NCBI RefSeq assembly: GCF_900016645.1
Contig: NZ_CDGJ01000002.1
Origin: Acididesulfobacillus acetoxydans
GTDB taxonomy: Bacteria; Bacillota; Desulfitobacteriia; Desulfitobacteriales; Desulfitobacteriaceae
Strand: one strand, 5' to 3'
DNA length: 64,000 nt
The position numbers were made by a program, and so were the translations under genes. Below, piece after piece: positions 43,652 through 51,310 of this stretch (position 1 is its first letter; each line of letters opens with the position of its first letter). The notes under the pieces are model-generated. The model was not told the origin of the DNA and did not search any database. It saw only the letters and a list, made by a program, of their open reading frames with translations.

Positions 43652-46144
43652 ATGAAGATTTCGGTTCGCAGACTGGTCGAATTTGTCCTGCAGCAGGGGG
43701 ATCTGCAGATGGGGTCGGCCGGGGCGTCGCGCACGCTGGAGGGGATAAAGGCCCATCAATATCTGCAAAAAGCGGGTGTGGAGAGAACGGAGAGACGAAA
43801 CGCGGCCGCTTCTGAGGGAACAAATCTTGAGGCCAACGCTGCGGACGGAGGTACGGTGCCTCAGTATTTGCCGGAGGTGACGCTGACTTATCTCTATGAA
43901 GAGGGCGACCTGCGCCTGGAGATCAAGGGGCGGGCCGACGGGGTCATGCGGGATGCATCGGGTGTCTGTATCGAAGAAATCAAGTCCACGACTTTTGAAC
44001 TGGACCTGATTGATGAGGAATACAGCGCTTTGCACTGGAGTCAAGCTCAGTGTTATGGCTTTATGTACGCTGTTCAGGAGGGCCTTGAGGAAATCGGGGT
44101 GCAGTTAACCTATTTTCAACTCGATACCACCCAGACTAAACGGCTGAGAAAACACTTCAGCTTCAACGAACTGTCGGATTTTTTCTTTTCCCTGATCCGG
44201 GACTATCTGGCCTGGGCCGTTCGTTTGCAGGACTGGAAAAAAGAGCGGGACGCGAGCATCCACCGGCTCAAATTTCCTTTTGGCTCCTACCGTCCTGGCC
44301 AGAGGGATTTGGTCGTTGCGGCCTACAAGACGATTCAAGAAGGGAAAAAGCTGTTTGTCCAAGCCCCGACCGGTATCGGAAAGACGATGGGAGTCCTCTT
44401 TCCGGCCTTGAAGAGTTTGGCGGACGGGTTGAGCCAAACGATTTTTTACTTAACGGCCAAGACCATCACGCGGACCGTGGCCGAAAAAACCTTGGGGGAC
44501 TTACGAAACGAGGGACTTTCGCTGAAAGCGCTCACGCTGACTGCGAAGGATAAAATATGTTTTCTGCCTGAAAGAGTCTGCGATCCCAACATCTGCCTCT
44601 TCGCACGCGGGTACTATGATAGGCTGCGTCCGGCGATGGAGGACGTGTTTACGGAAAGGGCCTGGACCCGCCCGGTTATTGAAGCGTATGCCCGGAAGCA
44701 GGCGCTTTGCCCTTTTGAGTTTTCGCTGGAGTTAGCGAATTGGGCCGATGTGGTCATATGTGATTATAATTATGCCTTTGACCCGCGGGTCTACTTACGG
44801 CGTTTTTTCCTGGAAGGGGGGGAGTACCTCTTTTTGGTTGATGAGGCGCATAACCTGGCGGACCGGGCGCGGGAAATGTTTTCGGCAGATCTCACAAATG
44901 AGCCTTGGCGGACATTAAAGCGGGTTGTGCAAGACTTCCCGGGGCTCTCGAAGAGTATGACCAGGGTGAATACCGCGTTTGTCAAGGAGAAAAAACGGAT
45001 CGAGGCTCTGCCGGAAGAAAACATTGCACAGCAACAGGAGTCAAGGAGCCTCTCGGGCAGCCTGACAGGCAGCCCGAGGGGCCGAACCCGGGGTACCGGT
45101 CATGAGGATTATGCCGAGAAGAGCCTTCCCAACGCGCTGCTTCAGGCCCTGCGGAAGTTCGTCCGGGAAGCGGAAATCTTTCTCAGGAAGAACGCAGAAC
45201 CCGTGCCGTGGCAGGATGAATTTCTCGAGTTGTACTTTCAGGCGTTGAATTTTCTCCGGACTTCTGAGGGCTATGATGAGCATTATGTGACTTACTGGGA
45301 GTCTGAGCCGCCGGATCTCAGAGTGAAACTCTTTTGCCTGGATCCGTCCCTGCCATTAAAAGAGGCCTGGGGACGGGCGAGGGCGGCGCTGCTATTTTCG
45401 GCAACCTTGAGCCCCTTGGAATATTTCATGCAAATCTTGGGCGGGGAGTCGGATTCCTATAAACTGAGGTTAGGCTCGCCGTTTCCGGCGGAAAACCTGA
45501 GTTTACTCATTGAAAATCGCATCTCCACGAAGTACCGACAGCGCTCGGCAACCTATCCTATGGTAGCGGAAGCCATCGCTTCGACGGTAGCCGGGAAGAA
45601 GGGAAATTACCTCGTCTTTTTTCCGTCTTATGAGTACCTTGAGGCGGTTTACCGTGAGTTCACAGGTTTGAACGTAGGGCCGAGGGTGGTTTGCCAGGTT
45701 CCGGGCATGGCGGAAGCCGAGCGGGAAGGCTTCTTAGCGCTCTTCACGCCGGAGCGGGAGGAAACCTTGGTCGGATTTGCCTTGATGGGGGGCATCTTCG
45801 CCGAGGGCATCGATCTCAGCGGGGACAGGCTTTCCGGGGCCGTCATCGTGGGAGTGGGTCTGCCCCAAATCGGTCTGGAACGTGAACTCATCCGTTTGTA
45901 TTACCAGGAACGCTGCCGGCAGGGCTTTGAATTTGCTTATATGTATCCGGGCTTTAATAAGGTGCTGCAGGCCGTCGGGCGGGTGATTCGAACGGAAACG
46001 GATAAGGGGGTGGTGCTCCTGATCGACGAACGCTTTGGCCGCCATGATTACAAGAAGATCTTCCCGCGCGAATGGGGAAATGCCCGTTATGTGGGAAAGA
46101 CAGAGGGAGTCGGGGGGGTGCTGAAGGAGTTTTGGGAGGGATGA
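43652..46144 (+). CDS. XPD/DinG-type helicase with N-terminal PD-(D/E)xK nuclease domain
   Basis: 830 residues. Residues 1-190 form a nuclease-like domain (RLEIKGRADGVM and EEIKSTTFEL, then QAQCYGFMYA). The helicase follows: FVQAPTGIGKTMGVLFP (Walker A, about 240), YLTAKTIT and four clustered cysteines (CFLPERVCDPNICLF and ALCPFE) as in the Fe-S domain of XPD/DinG helicases. LVDEAHNL (DEAH box), LLFSATLSP and the C-terminal QAVGRVIRTETDKG complete it. Likely a 5'-3' DNA helicase in repair or replication stress. The start follows GGAAAGGGG. A single gene between HEPN/MNT debris and a gene-free gap. Confidence 0.88.
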   Translation: MKISVRRLVEFVLQQGDLQMGSAGASRTLEGIKAHQYLQKAGVERTERRNAAASEGTNLEANAADGGTVPQYLPEVTLTYLYEEGDLRLEIKGRADGVMRDASGVCIEEIKSTTFELDLIDEEYSALHWSQAQCYGFMYAVQEGLEEIGVQLTYFQLDTTQTKRLRKHFSFNELSDFFFSLIRDYLAWAVRLQDWKKERDASIHRLKFPFGSYRPGQRDLVVAAYKTIQEGKKLFVQAPTGIGKTMGVLFPALKSLADGLSQTIFYLTAKTITRTVAEKTLGDLRNEGLSLKALTLTAKDKICFLPERVCDPNICLFARGYYDRLRPAMEDVFTERAWTRPVIEAYARKQALCPFEFSLELANWADVVICDYNYAFDPRVYLRRFFLEGGEYLFLVDEAHNLADRAREMFSADLTNEPWRTLKRVVQDFPGLSKSMTRVNTAFVKEKKRIEALPEENIAQQQESRSLSGSLTGSPRGRTRGTGHEDYAEKSLPNALLQALRKFVREAEIFLRKNAEPVPWQDEFLELYFQALNFLRTSEGYDEHYVTYWESEPPDLRVKLFCLDPSLPLKEAWGRARAALLFSATLSPLEYFMQILGGESDSYKLRLGSPFPAENLSLLIENRISTKYRQRSATYPMVAEAIASTVAGKKGNYLVFFPSYEYLEAVYREFTGLNVGPRVVCQVPGMAEAEREGFLALFTPEREETLVGFALMGGIFAEGIDLSGDRLSGAVIVGVGLPQIGLERELIRLYYQERCRQGFEFAYMYPGFNKVLQAVGRVIRTETDKGVVLLIDERFGRHDYKKIFPREWGNARYVGKTEGVGGVLKEFWEG

Positions 46145-46766
46145 GACGAGTCATAGCCTTGGTAAATGATAAGTATAGTTACCTTTTGGTAATTTAATGG
46201 GTCGCAAAGGTGAACTATGATTGGCAGGAAGGATTTTCCCTGCGGACGACGAATAGTACGTTCAGTAGGCATAAAGTCGGTAAGCCATCTAAACCACTAC
46301 CAAATAAATACGCAGGGTTCGATTCGGTAACGGGGGCCCGAGTGGTCCCGTGGAAATCTTGCCCCCCCAAAAGCTTAGCCGCAGGTTCCGGCTTTAGCCA
46401 TAGGAAGGTTCAACAAAACCTTGCAACAGATAGGTGCGCAACGAGCGGCTTGCTTTAGTTTCCCCTTCTATGTCCCTGGGGACGGGTGTCCCAGATTCAT
46501 GTCTGTGCTACCTGCTACTATAGAGAAGAGTCAAGCGGCGGCTGACGCGAGCAATTTGTCAAACTGAGGCGAACGCGGGTACGCTTCTGGGGAGGCGGAC
46601 GCGAGCAAGAAAGCGAGGTGGACAGGGGTCGTCAAGTTCAGACAGGATGGATTTTCAGCGTGCCCCGGTGGTCTTGCCTCAGACCTACATGCGGGCCGAA
46701 TGCTTCAGCGTTGCGGGTGGCGTCGTCTGCTTAGACTTTAAAAGGTCTTGGTGTGGAGAAGGGTGG
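46145..46766. other. Gene-free stretch with an IS605-like end remnant
   Basis: An open frame at 46210-46458 has no ribosome site and a composition unlike a protein, so I do not call it. Around 46374-46412 lies the sequence described as a possible insertion-sequence end. The rest is unassigned. Confidence 0.4.
46374..46412 (+). repeat. Short interspersed repeat, IS200/IS605-end-like (1)
   Basis: The core CCGGCTTTAGCCATAGGAAG then GTTCAAC recurs at 47933-47972 (same strand) and 48892-48920 (opposite strand). The palindromic GGCTTTAGCC followed by a G-rich tail and GTTC resembles the right ends of IS200/IS605-type elements. No transposase or TnpB gene is present. Confidence 0.5.
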
Positions 46767-47921
46767 ATGATTGCTATCAAGACTGTACTGGTGACGGGCG
46801 CAGCCGGTTTCATCGGCAGAAATCTGACAGGCGCCCTAGCAGCCCTGGAGAATGTGGAGATTCTCAGATTCGACACGGGGAATACCAAGGAAGAACTTCG
46901 GGATATGGCAGGAGCCGCTGACTCTATTTTTCACCAGGCCGGGGTAGACTGTTCACAGGACCCCGAGGAGTATGACATGGGAAACCGCCGGCTGACGGAA
47001 GATCTGGTGGCCTATCTCCGGGAGGCGGGTCGGAAAACTCCGCTCCTCTTCTCCTCCTCTACAGAGGCGGAGTTGGACCATCCTTACGGGTGGAGCAAGC
47101 GGGACGCGGAGGCTGCGGTACTCAGGTATGACCAAGATGTGGGGGCCCCCGTCTTTGTCTACCGGCTGCCTAGCGTCTTCGGCAAATGGTGCCTGCCCAA
47201 TCATAATAGTTTTGTTGCCACGTTCTGCCATAACATCGCCAACGGTCTCCCCATCACGATCAGCGACCCGGGAGTTACGCTGAATTTCGTTCATGTTGAT
47301 GATGTTGTCGGTGAATTTATAGGTCAGCTGGAGGGGAAGTTTGGACCTGATCTGCCCGTGGCTGTGTTGATGTCGAAACAACGCTGGACGCCTTATTCGG
47401 TCTATCCGGTCTATCCGTTGAAACTGGGCCAGCTTGCGGATCTCCTCTATTACTTCAAGGCGGGGCGCGAAAATCTAACGATTCCGAATGTTGGGGATGA
47501 GTTTACCTGGAAACTTTATTGCACTTATCTTAGTTATCTGCCGGAACATAGGTTTAGCTATCCATTGAGAGCAAAGGTCTCCGCCAGCGGTTCCTCTACC
47601 GAGTTTATCAGGACGCCTGATCGCGGACAGGTGTCCGTGTACGCACTCAAGCCGGGTACCACGATGGGCAACCATTGGCACTACAGCCGCTGCGAGAAGC
47701 TCTTGGCCGTAAGCGGCCGAGGGGTCGTGCGTCTGCGCAAGGTCCATGGCGACAAGGTGCTCGCCTACTTTGTGAGCGGGGAAAATCCGGAAGTAGTGGA
47801 TATCCCTCCGGGTTTTGTGCATCATATGCAAAATCTCGGCGATACTGACCTGGTGATGGTCCCCTGGGCCAATAAACCATTGGATCCGAGTAAGCCGGAC
47901 ACGATTTTCCTCGAGGTGTGA
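46767..47921 (+). CDS. CapF-like NAD-dependent epimerase/dehydratase with cupin domain, copy 2
   Basis: 384 residues, collinear with and very similar to the protein at 41839-42993 throughout both the SDR and cupin domains: VTGAAGFIGRNL, SSSTEAELDHPYGWSK, GNHWHYSRCEKLLAVSG. ATG 46767 is preferred behind GGAGAAGGGTGG. The active-site Tyr/Lys and cupin histidines are kept, so both copies look functional. They probably act on related nucleotide sugars, or give dosage. Flanked on both sides by short IS-end-like repeats, which may have mediated duplication. Confidence 0.82.
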   Translation: MIAIKTVLVTGAAGFIGRNLTGALAALENVEILRFDTGNTKEELRDMAGAADSIFHQAGVDCSQDPEEYDMGNRRLTEDLVAYLREAGRKTPLLFSSSTEAELDHPYGWSKRDAEAAVLRYDQDVGAPVFVYRLPSVFGKWCLPNHNSFVATFCHNIANGLPITISDPGVTLNFVHVDDVVGEFIGQLEGKFGPDLPVAVLMSKQRWTPYSVYPVYPLKLGQLADLLYYFKAGRENLTIPNVGDEFTWKLYCTYLSYLPEHRFSYPLRAKVSASGSSTEFIRTPDRGQVSVYALKPGTTMGNHWHYSRCEKLLAVSGRGVVRLRKVHGDKVLAYFVSGENPEVVDIPPGFVHHMQNLGDTDLVMVPWANKPLDPSKPDTIFLEV

Positions 47922-47932
47922 CCAAAAGTCTC

Positions 47933-47972
47933 AGTCGCCTGCTTCCGGCCTTAGCCATGGGGAGGTTGCACC
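47933..47972 (+). repeat. Short interspersed repeat, IS200/IS605-end-like (2)
   Basis: CCGGCCTTAGCCATGGGGAG followed by GTTG, similar to 46374-46412, in the gap between the CapF-like gene and ydcF copy 3. Confidence 0.5.
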
Positions 47973-48032
47973 AACCGTAAAACAATGAACCGGGTTGAGA
48001 GACGATCCGATGTTAGCGTAGGAGGGTTGCGC

Positions 48033-48797
48033 TTGTTCCTCGATCTGCTTAAATCCGCTTACAATTTCCTCTTGCCGCCAGGAATATTTATCGTCGTGCT
48101 GCTGCTGCTGGCGTGGTGGCTGCGCCGGCGCGAGCGAGTGGCAGCGGTTATCTTGCTCGTGACAGCCGCGGTGGTCTATGCCTCTTCCACAGATGCCCTC
48201 AGTTCTCTCTTGCTGCGCAGTTTAGAGAGGCAGTACAGCCCGCCGTCCGTCTTGAGCGGGGATGTCATCATTGTACTGGGGGGAGGTGCGACCGCGGACA
48301 CCCCCGATGTGGACGGAGCGGGAAGTCTCAGCGGCTCGAGCATGAACCGGGTGGTCACCGCGGTTCGCTTATACAAGAAGACCGGGTTGCCGATCCTGAT
48401 GTCGTCGGGACAGGTGTTCGCGGATGATGGGAACGAGGGCCGGATTGCTAAAAGGGTTATGCTTTCATTGGGTGTTCCGGACAGTAAAATTTTCCTCGAT
48501 GACAGGAGCCGGACCACTACGGAAAACGCCTTGGATAGCAAAAAGATACTGGAGCACAATCATTTCACTCGTCCAATCCTGGTGACCTCGGCTTTTCACA
48601 TGCCGAGAGCCGTGGACAACTTTGTCAAGATCGGGATTGCCGTGCAGCCCTATCCCTGTGATTACAGGGTGAGCATCGTTCAGCCCATCTACCTCTTTCG
48701 CTTTGTGCCTACGGCCGCGGGTCTCAATCAGACGGCTATCGCGTTGAAGGAATATCTGGGTATCCTGGCCTTGTATCTCTTGCCTTTCCGATCTTGA
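48033..48797 (+). CDS. YdcF/DUF218-family membrane protein, copy 3
   Basis: About 254 residues with the same two N-terminal helices and DUF218 motifs as copy 2 (GDVIIVLGGGATADTPD, LPILMSSGQVF, SRTTTENA, HFTRPILVTSAFHMPRA), but clearly diverged in DNA sequence and more GC-rich. TTG 48033 lies 7 bases after a GGAGG site at 48021; ATG 47985 has none. Unlike copies 1 and 2 it has no scar, so it may be the resident gene from which the others were exchanged or an older paralogue. Confidence 0.85.
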   Translation: MFLDLLKSAYNFLLPPGIFIVVLLLLAWWLRRRERVAAVILLVTAAVVYASSTDALSSLLLRSLERQYSPPSVLSGDVIIVLGGGATADTPDVDGAGSLSGSSMNRVVTAVRLYKKTGLPILMSSGQVFADDGNEGRIAKRVMLSLGVPDSKIFLDDRSRTTTENALDSKKILEHNHFTRPILVTSAFHMPRAVDNFVKIGIAVQPYPCDYRVSIVQPIYLFRFVPTAAGLNQTAIALKEYLGILALYLLPFRS

Positions 48798-49247
48798 ACC
48801 TACCGCGGCCGGTGAGGGGGATTAGGGAGCGTATGAGGTCGGACGGGTCCGAAGTCGGGCCCCCCGGAGTTAGGTTGCCGGCGCTGTATCTGAATCTCCC
48901 CATGGCTAAAGCCAGCTAAAGCCAGGGGCATGCGGCTAAGCCTCTTGGTCATGGGGTCCGGAGTTGGGCCCCACGGAGTTGGGTCGCCGGCGCTGTATCT
49001 CTCGGGGTTCGGGACCGCGGGGTGGAGACGAGCTCCGGAAAGTTTTTTGAGTGGGAGCAGGATTTTCTCGGACGGTGAAGAATACCTTAGGAATAAGGTC
49101 CTAGGACGAAAGACGTCAGCATTGAAGATCCTTAGAGGCCATAAGGAAACGGACCGAGCCGGGGTGTCCTGGAATCCGGGGGCGGTCGCCGTTTGCACGG
49201 GGCTTCTCAGCCGAATGCCAACGGAGTGCTTGGTTGAGGTGATGTGT
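48798..49247. other. Gene-free stretch with direct repeats
   Basis: It contains two imperfect direct repeats of about 45 bp (GTCC(G)GAAGT-like to GCCGGCGCTGTATCT) at 48847-48891 and 48957-49002. Between them lies the reverse-oriented IS-end-like repeat. An in-frame extension upstream of the 40-aa protein exists but has no ribosome site or protein-like composition. Confidence 0.5.
48892..48920 (-). repeat. Short interspersed repeat, IS200/IS605-end-like (3)
   Basis: GAATCTCCCCATGGCTAAAG is the reverse complement of the GGCTTTAGCCATGGGGAG core seen at 46374 and 47933. A second GCTAAAGCC follows immediately. Confidence 0.5.
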
Positions 49248-49370
49248 ATGCCGTGGAAAACATTTAAAAGCTCCTTCCTGAGAAAGCCCTCTCGCCAGGA
49301 AGTCGCGATTATCCTGGTTATCTTGGCGGGTGCCGCGCTGATCATCGCCTTCTACGCGCTGCGCCCCTGA
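49248..49370 (+). CDS. 40-aa single-helix membrane protein, copy 3
   Basis: Starts MPWKTFKSSFLRKPSRQEVA, then a single hydrophobic helix (IILVILAGAALIIAFYAL) and stops after RP, exactly 40 codons as in copy 1. The ribosome site GAGGTGA lies 7 bases upstream. The N-terminal segment is basic, so the protein is predicted to be anchored with its N-terminus inside. Located after ydcF copy 3. Function unknown. Confidence 0.8.
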   Translation: MPWKTFKSSFLRKPSRQEVAIILVILAGAALIIAFYALRP

Positions 49371-49386
49371 CGGGGTTTCCGGGCTA

Positions 49387-49425
49387 TTCATCCAACCGTG
49401 AGATTCCCTCTTCTACAAGTGGGAG
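49387..49425 (+). repeat. 39-bp inverted repeat, left arm
   Basis: TTCATCCAACCGTGAGATTC and onward to AAGTGGGAG matches the reverse complement of 56073-56111 at 36 of 39 positions. The pair encloses the ABC transporter/ROK/GH66 operon. The text resembles right ends of IS200/IS605-family elements. Confidence 0.8.
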
Positions 49426-49430
49426 TGGTT

Positions 49431-49652
49431 CCCCCGTTGCTTCGGTGGGGGTAAACTCAGCCTTCGGCCGTCATTGTCCACCGGACAATGACGCCTACGC
49501 CGCGAAGTGTAATTTTGGGATAGGCGGCTTCGGCGAAACTCTCCACTGGAGACTTTCGTCACCGAAGTCATCCTCACCGCACAAGTATTCTTTGAAAGCT
49601 TGCGGTTCGGCGATAGTGTCTACACTATCGTGATGTTCAACTTTGGTTGAAC
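49431..49652. ncRNA. Hairpin-rich region, candidate structured RNA or transposon-end relic
   Basis: At least five hairpins in 220 bp: CCCCC/GGGGG (49431-49451), GTCATTGTCC/GGACAATGAC with a 3-base loop (49470-49492), a three-block stem CTTCGG-CGAAA-TCTCC/GGAGA-TTTCG-CCGAAG (49528-49567), CGATAGTG/CACTATCG (49611-49630) and GTTCAAC/GTTGAAC (49635-49652). No coding frame. It lies between the left inverted repeat and the promoter of the sugar operon. Whether it is transcribed is not visible. Confidence 0.4.
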
Positions 49653-49682
49653 GAGTTCACTTTGCTTTTCCCCAAAAGGATA

Positions 49683-49743
49683 TTGATAATTCAGAAAGGA
49701 TGTGCTACACTTAACTTAATTCGTTCAGTGAATGAAGTAAGTT
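49683..49743 (+). promoter_or_regulatory. Sigma-A promoter and 31-bp palindromic operator of the sugar operon
   Basis: TTGATA (49683-49688), a 17-base spacer and TACACT (49706-49711) form a good promoter. Immediately downstream, 49713-49743 is a palindrome (AACTTAATTCGTTCA/TGAATGAAGTAAGTT, 13 of 15 pairs) placed over the transcription start, a repressor position. The ROK protein encoded in the operon is the natural candidate. Confidence 0.75.
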
Positions 49744-49751
49744 GGAGGTGA

Positions 49752-49848
49752 GTTTTAGAACAGGCAATGGAGAACAAGTATGAGGAACAGGCTATGAGGA
49801 ACAGGCTATGAGGAACAAGTATGAGGAACAGGCTATGAGAATATTTTT
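49752..49848 (+). repeat. Tandem short repeats in the operon leader
   Basis: Several copies of a 15-16-base unit of the type TATGAGGAACA(G/A)G follow one another between the operator and the first gene. Each unit carries a GAGGA purine block like a ribosome site. Confidence 0.7.
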
Positions 49849-49860
49849 GGAGGTGTGAAG

Positions 49861-51138
49861 GTGAGACTAAAACATTTAGCAGCCATCATGGCGGCTCTGA
49901 GCATTCTTGTGGGAACGGCCGTCGGATGCGGTACGGCACCGGCGCCATCGGGCAAAACAGGTTCCCCGTCGGTTACGATCACGTTTTGGAATGCTTACTC
50001 TGAGACGGATAATGAAGAGAAGACCATTGTCAATGATATTATTCCCGCCTTTGAAAGGTCACATCCCGGAATCAAGGTGCAGAATGTTACACTTCCGTAC
50101 AGCAATATGCAGGCAAAACTGTTTACGGCCGCGGCCGGTAAAAGCCTCCCGGATGTTGCGCGTCTGGACATCATTTGGATGCCTCAACTGGCGGAACTGG
50201 GGGTTTTAGTTCCTCAGCAGAGCCTGCCCGGGTGGAGTGATTTAAGCAAAAAGGTGTTCTCCGGCCCGCTGTCAACGAATTTGTACAATGGAAAATATTA
50301 CGGGTTACCCCTCGACACCAATACCAAAGTGCTGTTTTCCAATCCTGCCGTGCTGAAGGCACATGGGATTGATCATCCGCCCACTACTATGGACCAGTTC
50401 ATTGCCGACATCAAGCAGGCATCCGGCGGAACGGGCAAAAACCGGGTTTATGGGTATACCTTGCCCGGTGACAGTCTTTGGCAATTGATACCCTGGATTG
50501 ACTCGTTTGGCGGTTCTGTTCTCAGCCCGGACCAGAAGACGGCGACAGGTTATTTGAATGGGCCGAAGACTTTTGCCGCTATCAACACTTTGGTAAGCCT
50601 CTATAAGGCGGGTTACATTACCGGTATTCTTCCGGGGGCGACCGGGGACATGGATGGTTTGGCCAAAGGGGAATATGCGTTCATAGATGAAGGACCATGG
50701 GACGTCCCGTCCATGGCCAAGACTTACCCGAAGGTAAAATACAACCTGTCTTTGTGGCCGGCCGGTCCGGCGGGGTCAGTACAGGTCGTGGGCGGCGAAG
50801 ATATAGGGATCTTCAGTACCGATTCCGCCCATGAGAAAGCCGCTTGGGAGTTTGAGAAATATATGATGTCTACCGAGGCCCAGACTCAGATGCAAGCGGC
50901 CGGACAGATGTCCGTCCTTAAGAAGCTCCCGTCATCGAAGCTTTTGGCCGGACTGGATTACTTTAACATCTTCAGAAAACAGTTGGTCACTGCCAAATCC
51001 CGTCCCTCGGTTCCCGCCTTTACAAAAATCGAGCAGGACATTGAGACAGAGGTAACGAAGGCAGTGCAAGGGCACGAAAGCGTCCGGCAGGCTTTGGACA
51101 AGGCGACAGAGGAGGCCAATGCGCTCTTGGCGAGTTAG
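49861..51138 (+). CDS. Sugar-binding lipoprotein of an ABC transporter
   Basis: About 425 residues. A lipoprotein signal ends in the lipobox AVGC (Cys about 23), followed by a Pro/Gly/Ser spacer and a family-1 extracellular solute-binding fold: VTITFWNAYSETDNEE, VARLDIIWMPQLAELG, YYGLPLDTNTKVLFSNP, AFIDEGPWDVPSMA. The family binds oligosaccharides such as maltodextrins. GTG 49861 gives a 7-base gap to GGAGG, better than GTG 49855. First gene of the operon; the neighbouring GH66 and GH13 enzymes suggest isomaltooligosaccharides as ligand. Confidence 0.9.
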   Translation: MRLKHLAAIMAALSILVGTAVGCGTAPAPSGKTGSPSVTITFWNAYSETDNEEKTIVNDIIPAFERSHPGIKVQNVTLPYSNMQAKLFTAAAGKSLPDVARLDIIWMPQLAELGVLVPQQSLPGWSDLSKKVFSGPLSTNLYNGKYYGLPLDTNTKVLFSNPAVLKAHGIDHPPTTMDQFIADIKQASGGTGKNRVYGYTLPGDSLWQLIPWIDSFGGSVLSPDQKTATGYLNGPKTFAAINTLVSLYKAGYITGILPGATGDMDGLAKGEYAFIDEGPWDVPSMAKTYPKVKYNLSLWPAGPAGSVQVVGGEDIGIFSTDSAHEKAAWEFEKYMMSTEAQTQMQAAGQMSVLKKLPSSKLLAGLDYFNIFRKQLVTAKSRPSVPAFTKIEQDIETEVTKAVQGHESVRQALDKATEEANALLAS

Positions 51139-51310
51139 TCCCGAAGGTTAGCGGGTGCGAGGGGGGCGGGCCCCGCGGTGGCACTTGGCCCCGTTTATCA
51201 GGAGGGCTCGCTCCCTTTACCTGTTAGCCATCTCTTTTGTAATGTTGAACAACACTTTACCCCACAATAATCCTACAATAATTTAGAAAGACTTTATGAG
51301 GTTCTGACGC
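51139..51310. promoter_or_regulatory. Gap upstream of the ROK gene with possible operator
   Basis: The 172-bp gap contains TGTTGAACAACA (about 51243-51254), a perfect palindrome of the kind bound by ROK repressors. No clear promoter seen. It could allow separate control of the regulator. Confidence 0.4.

Noticed and set aside
46210..46458. 82-codon frame after the XPD/DinG-like helicase
   Set aside because: It runs through an IS-end-like repeat, has no ribosome site and no recognisable motif.
48930..49247. N-terminal extension of the third 40-aa protein
   Set aside because: The two sister copies start at the same MPWK, each with its own ribosome site. The extension is not conserved and crosses a direct repeat.
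49431..49652. Tandem tRNA or rRNA fragment
   Set aside because: The hairpins do not form a cloverleaf, and no conserved tRNA T-loop or CCA-proximal pattern is present.
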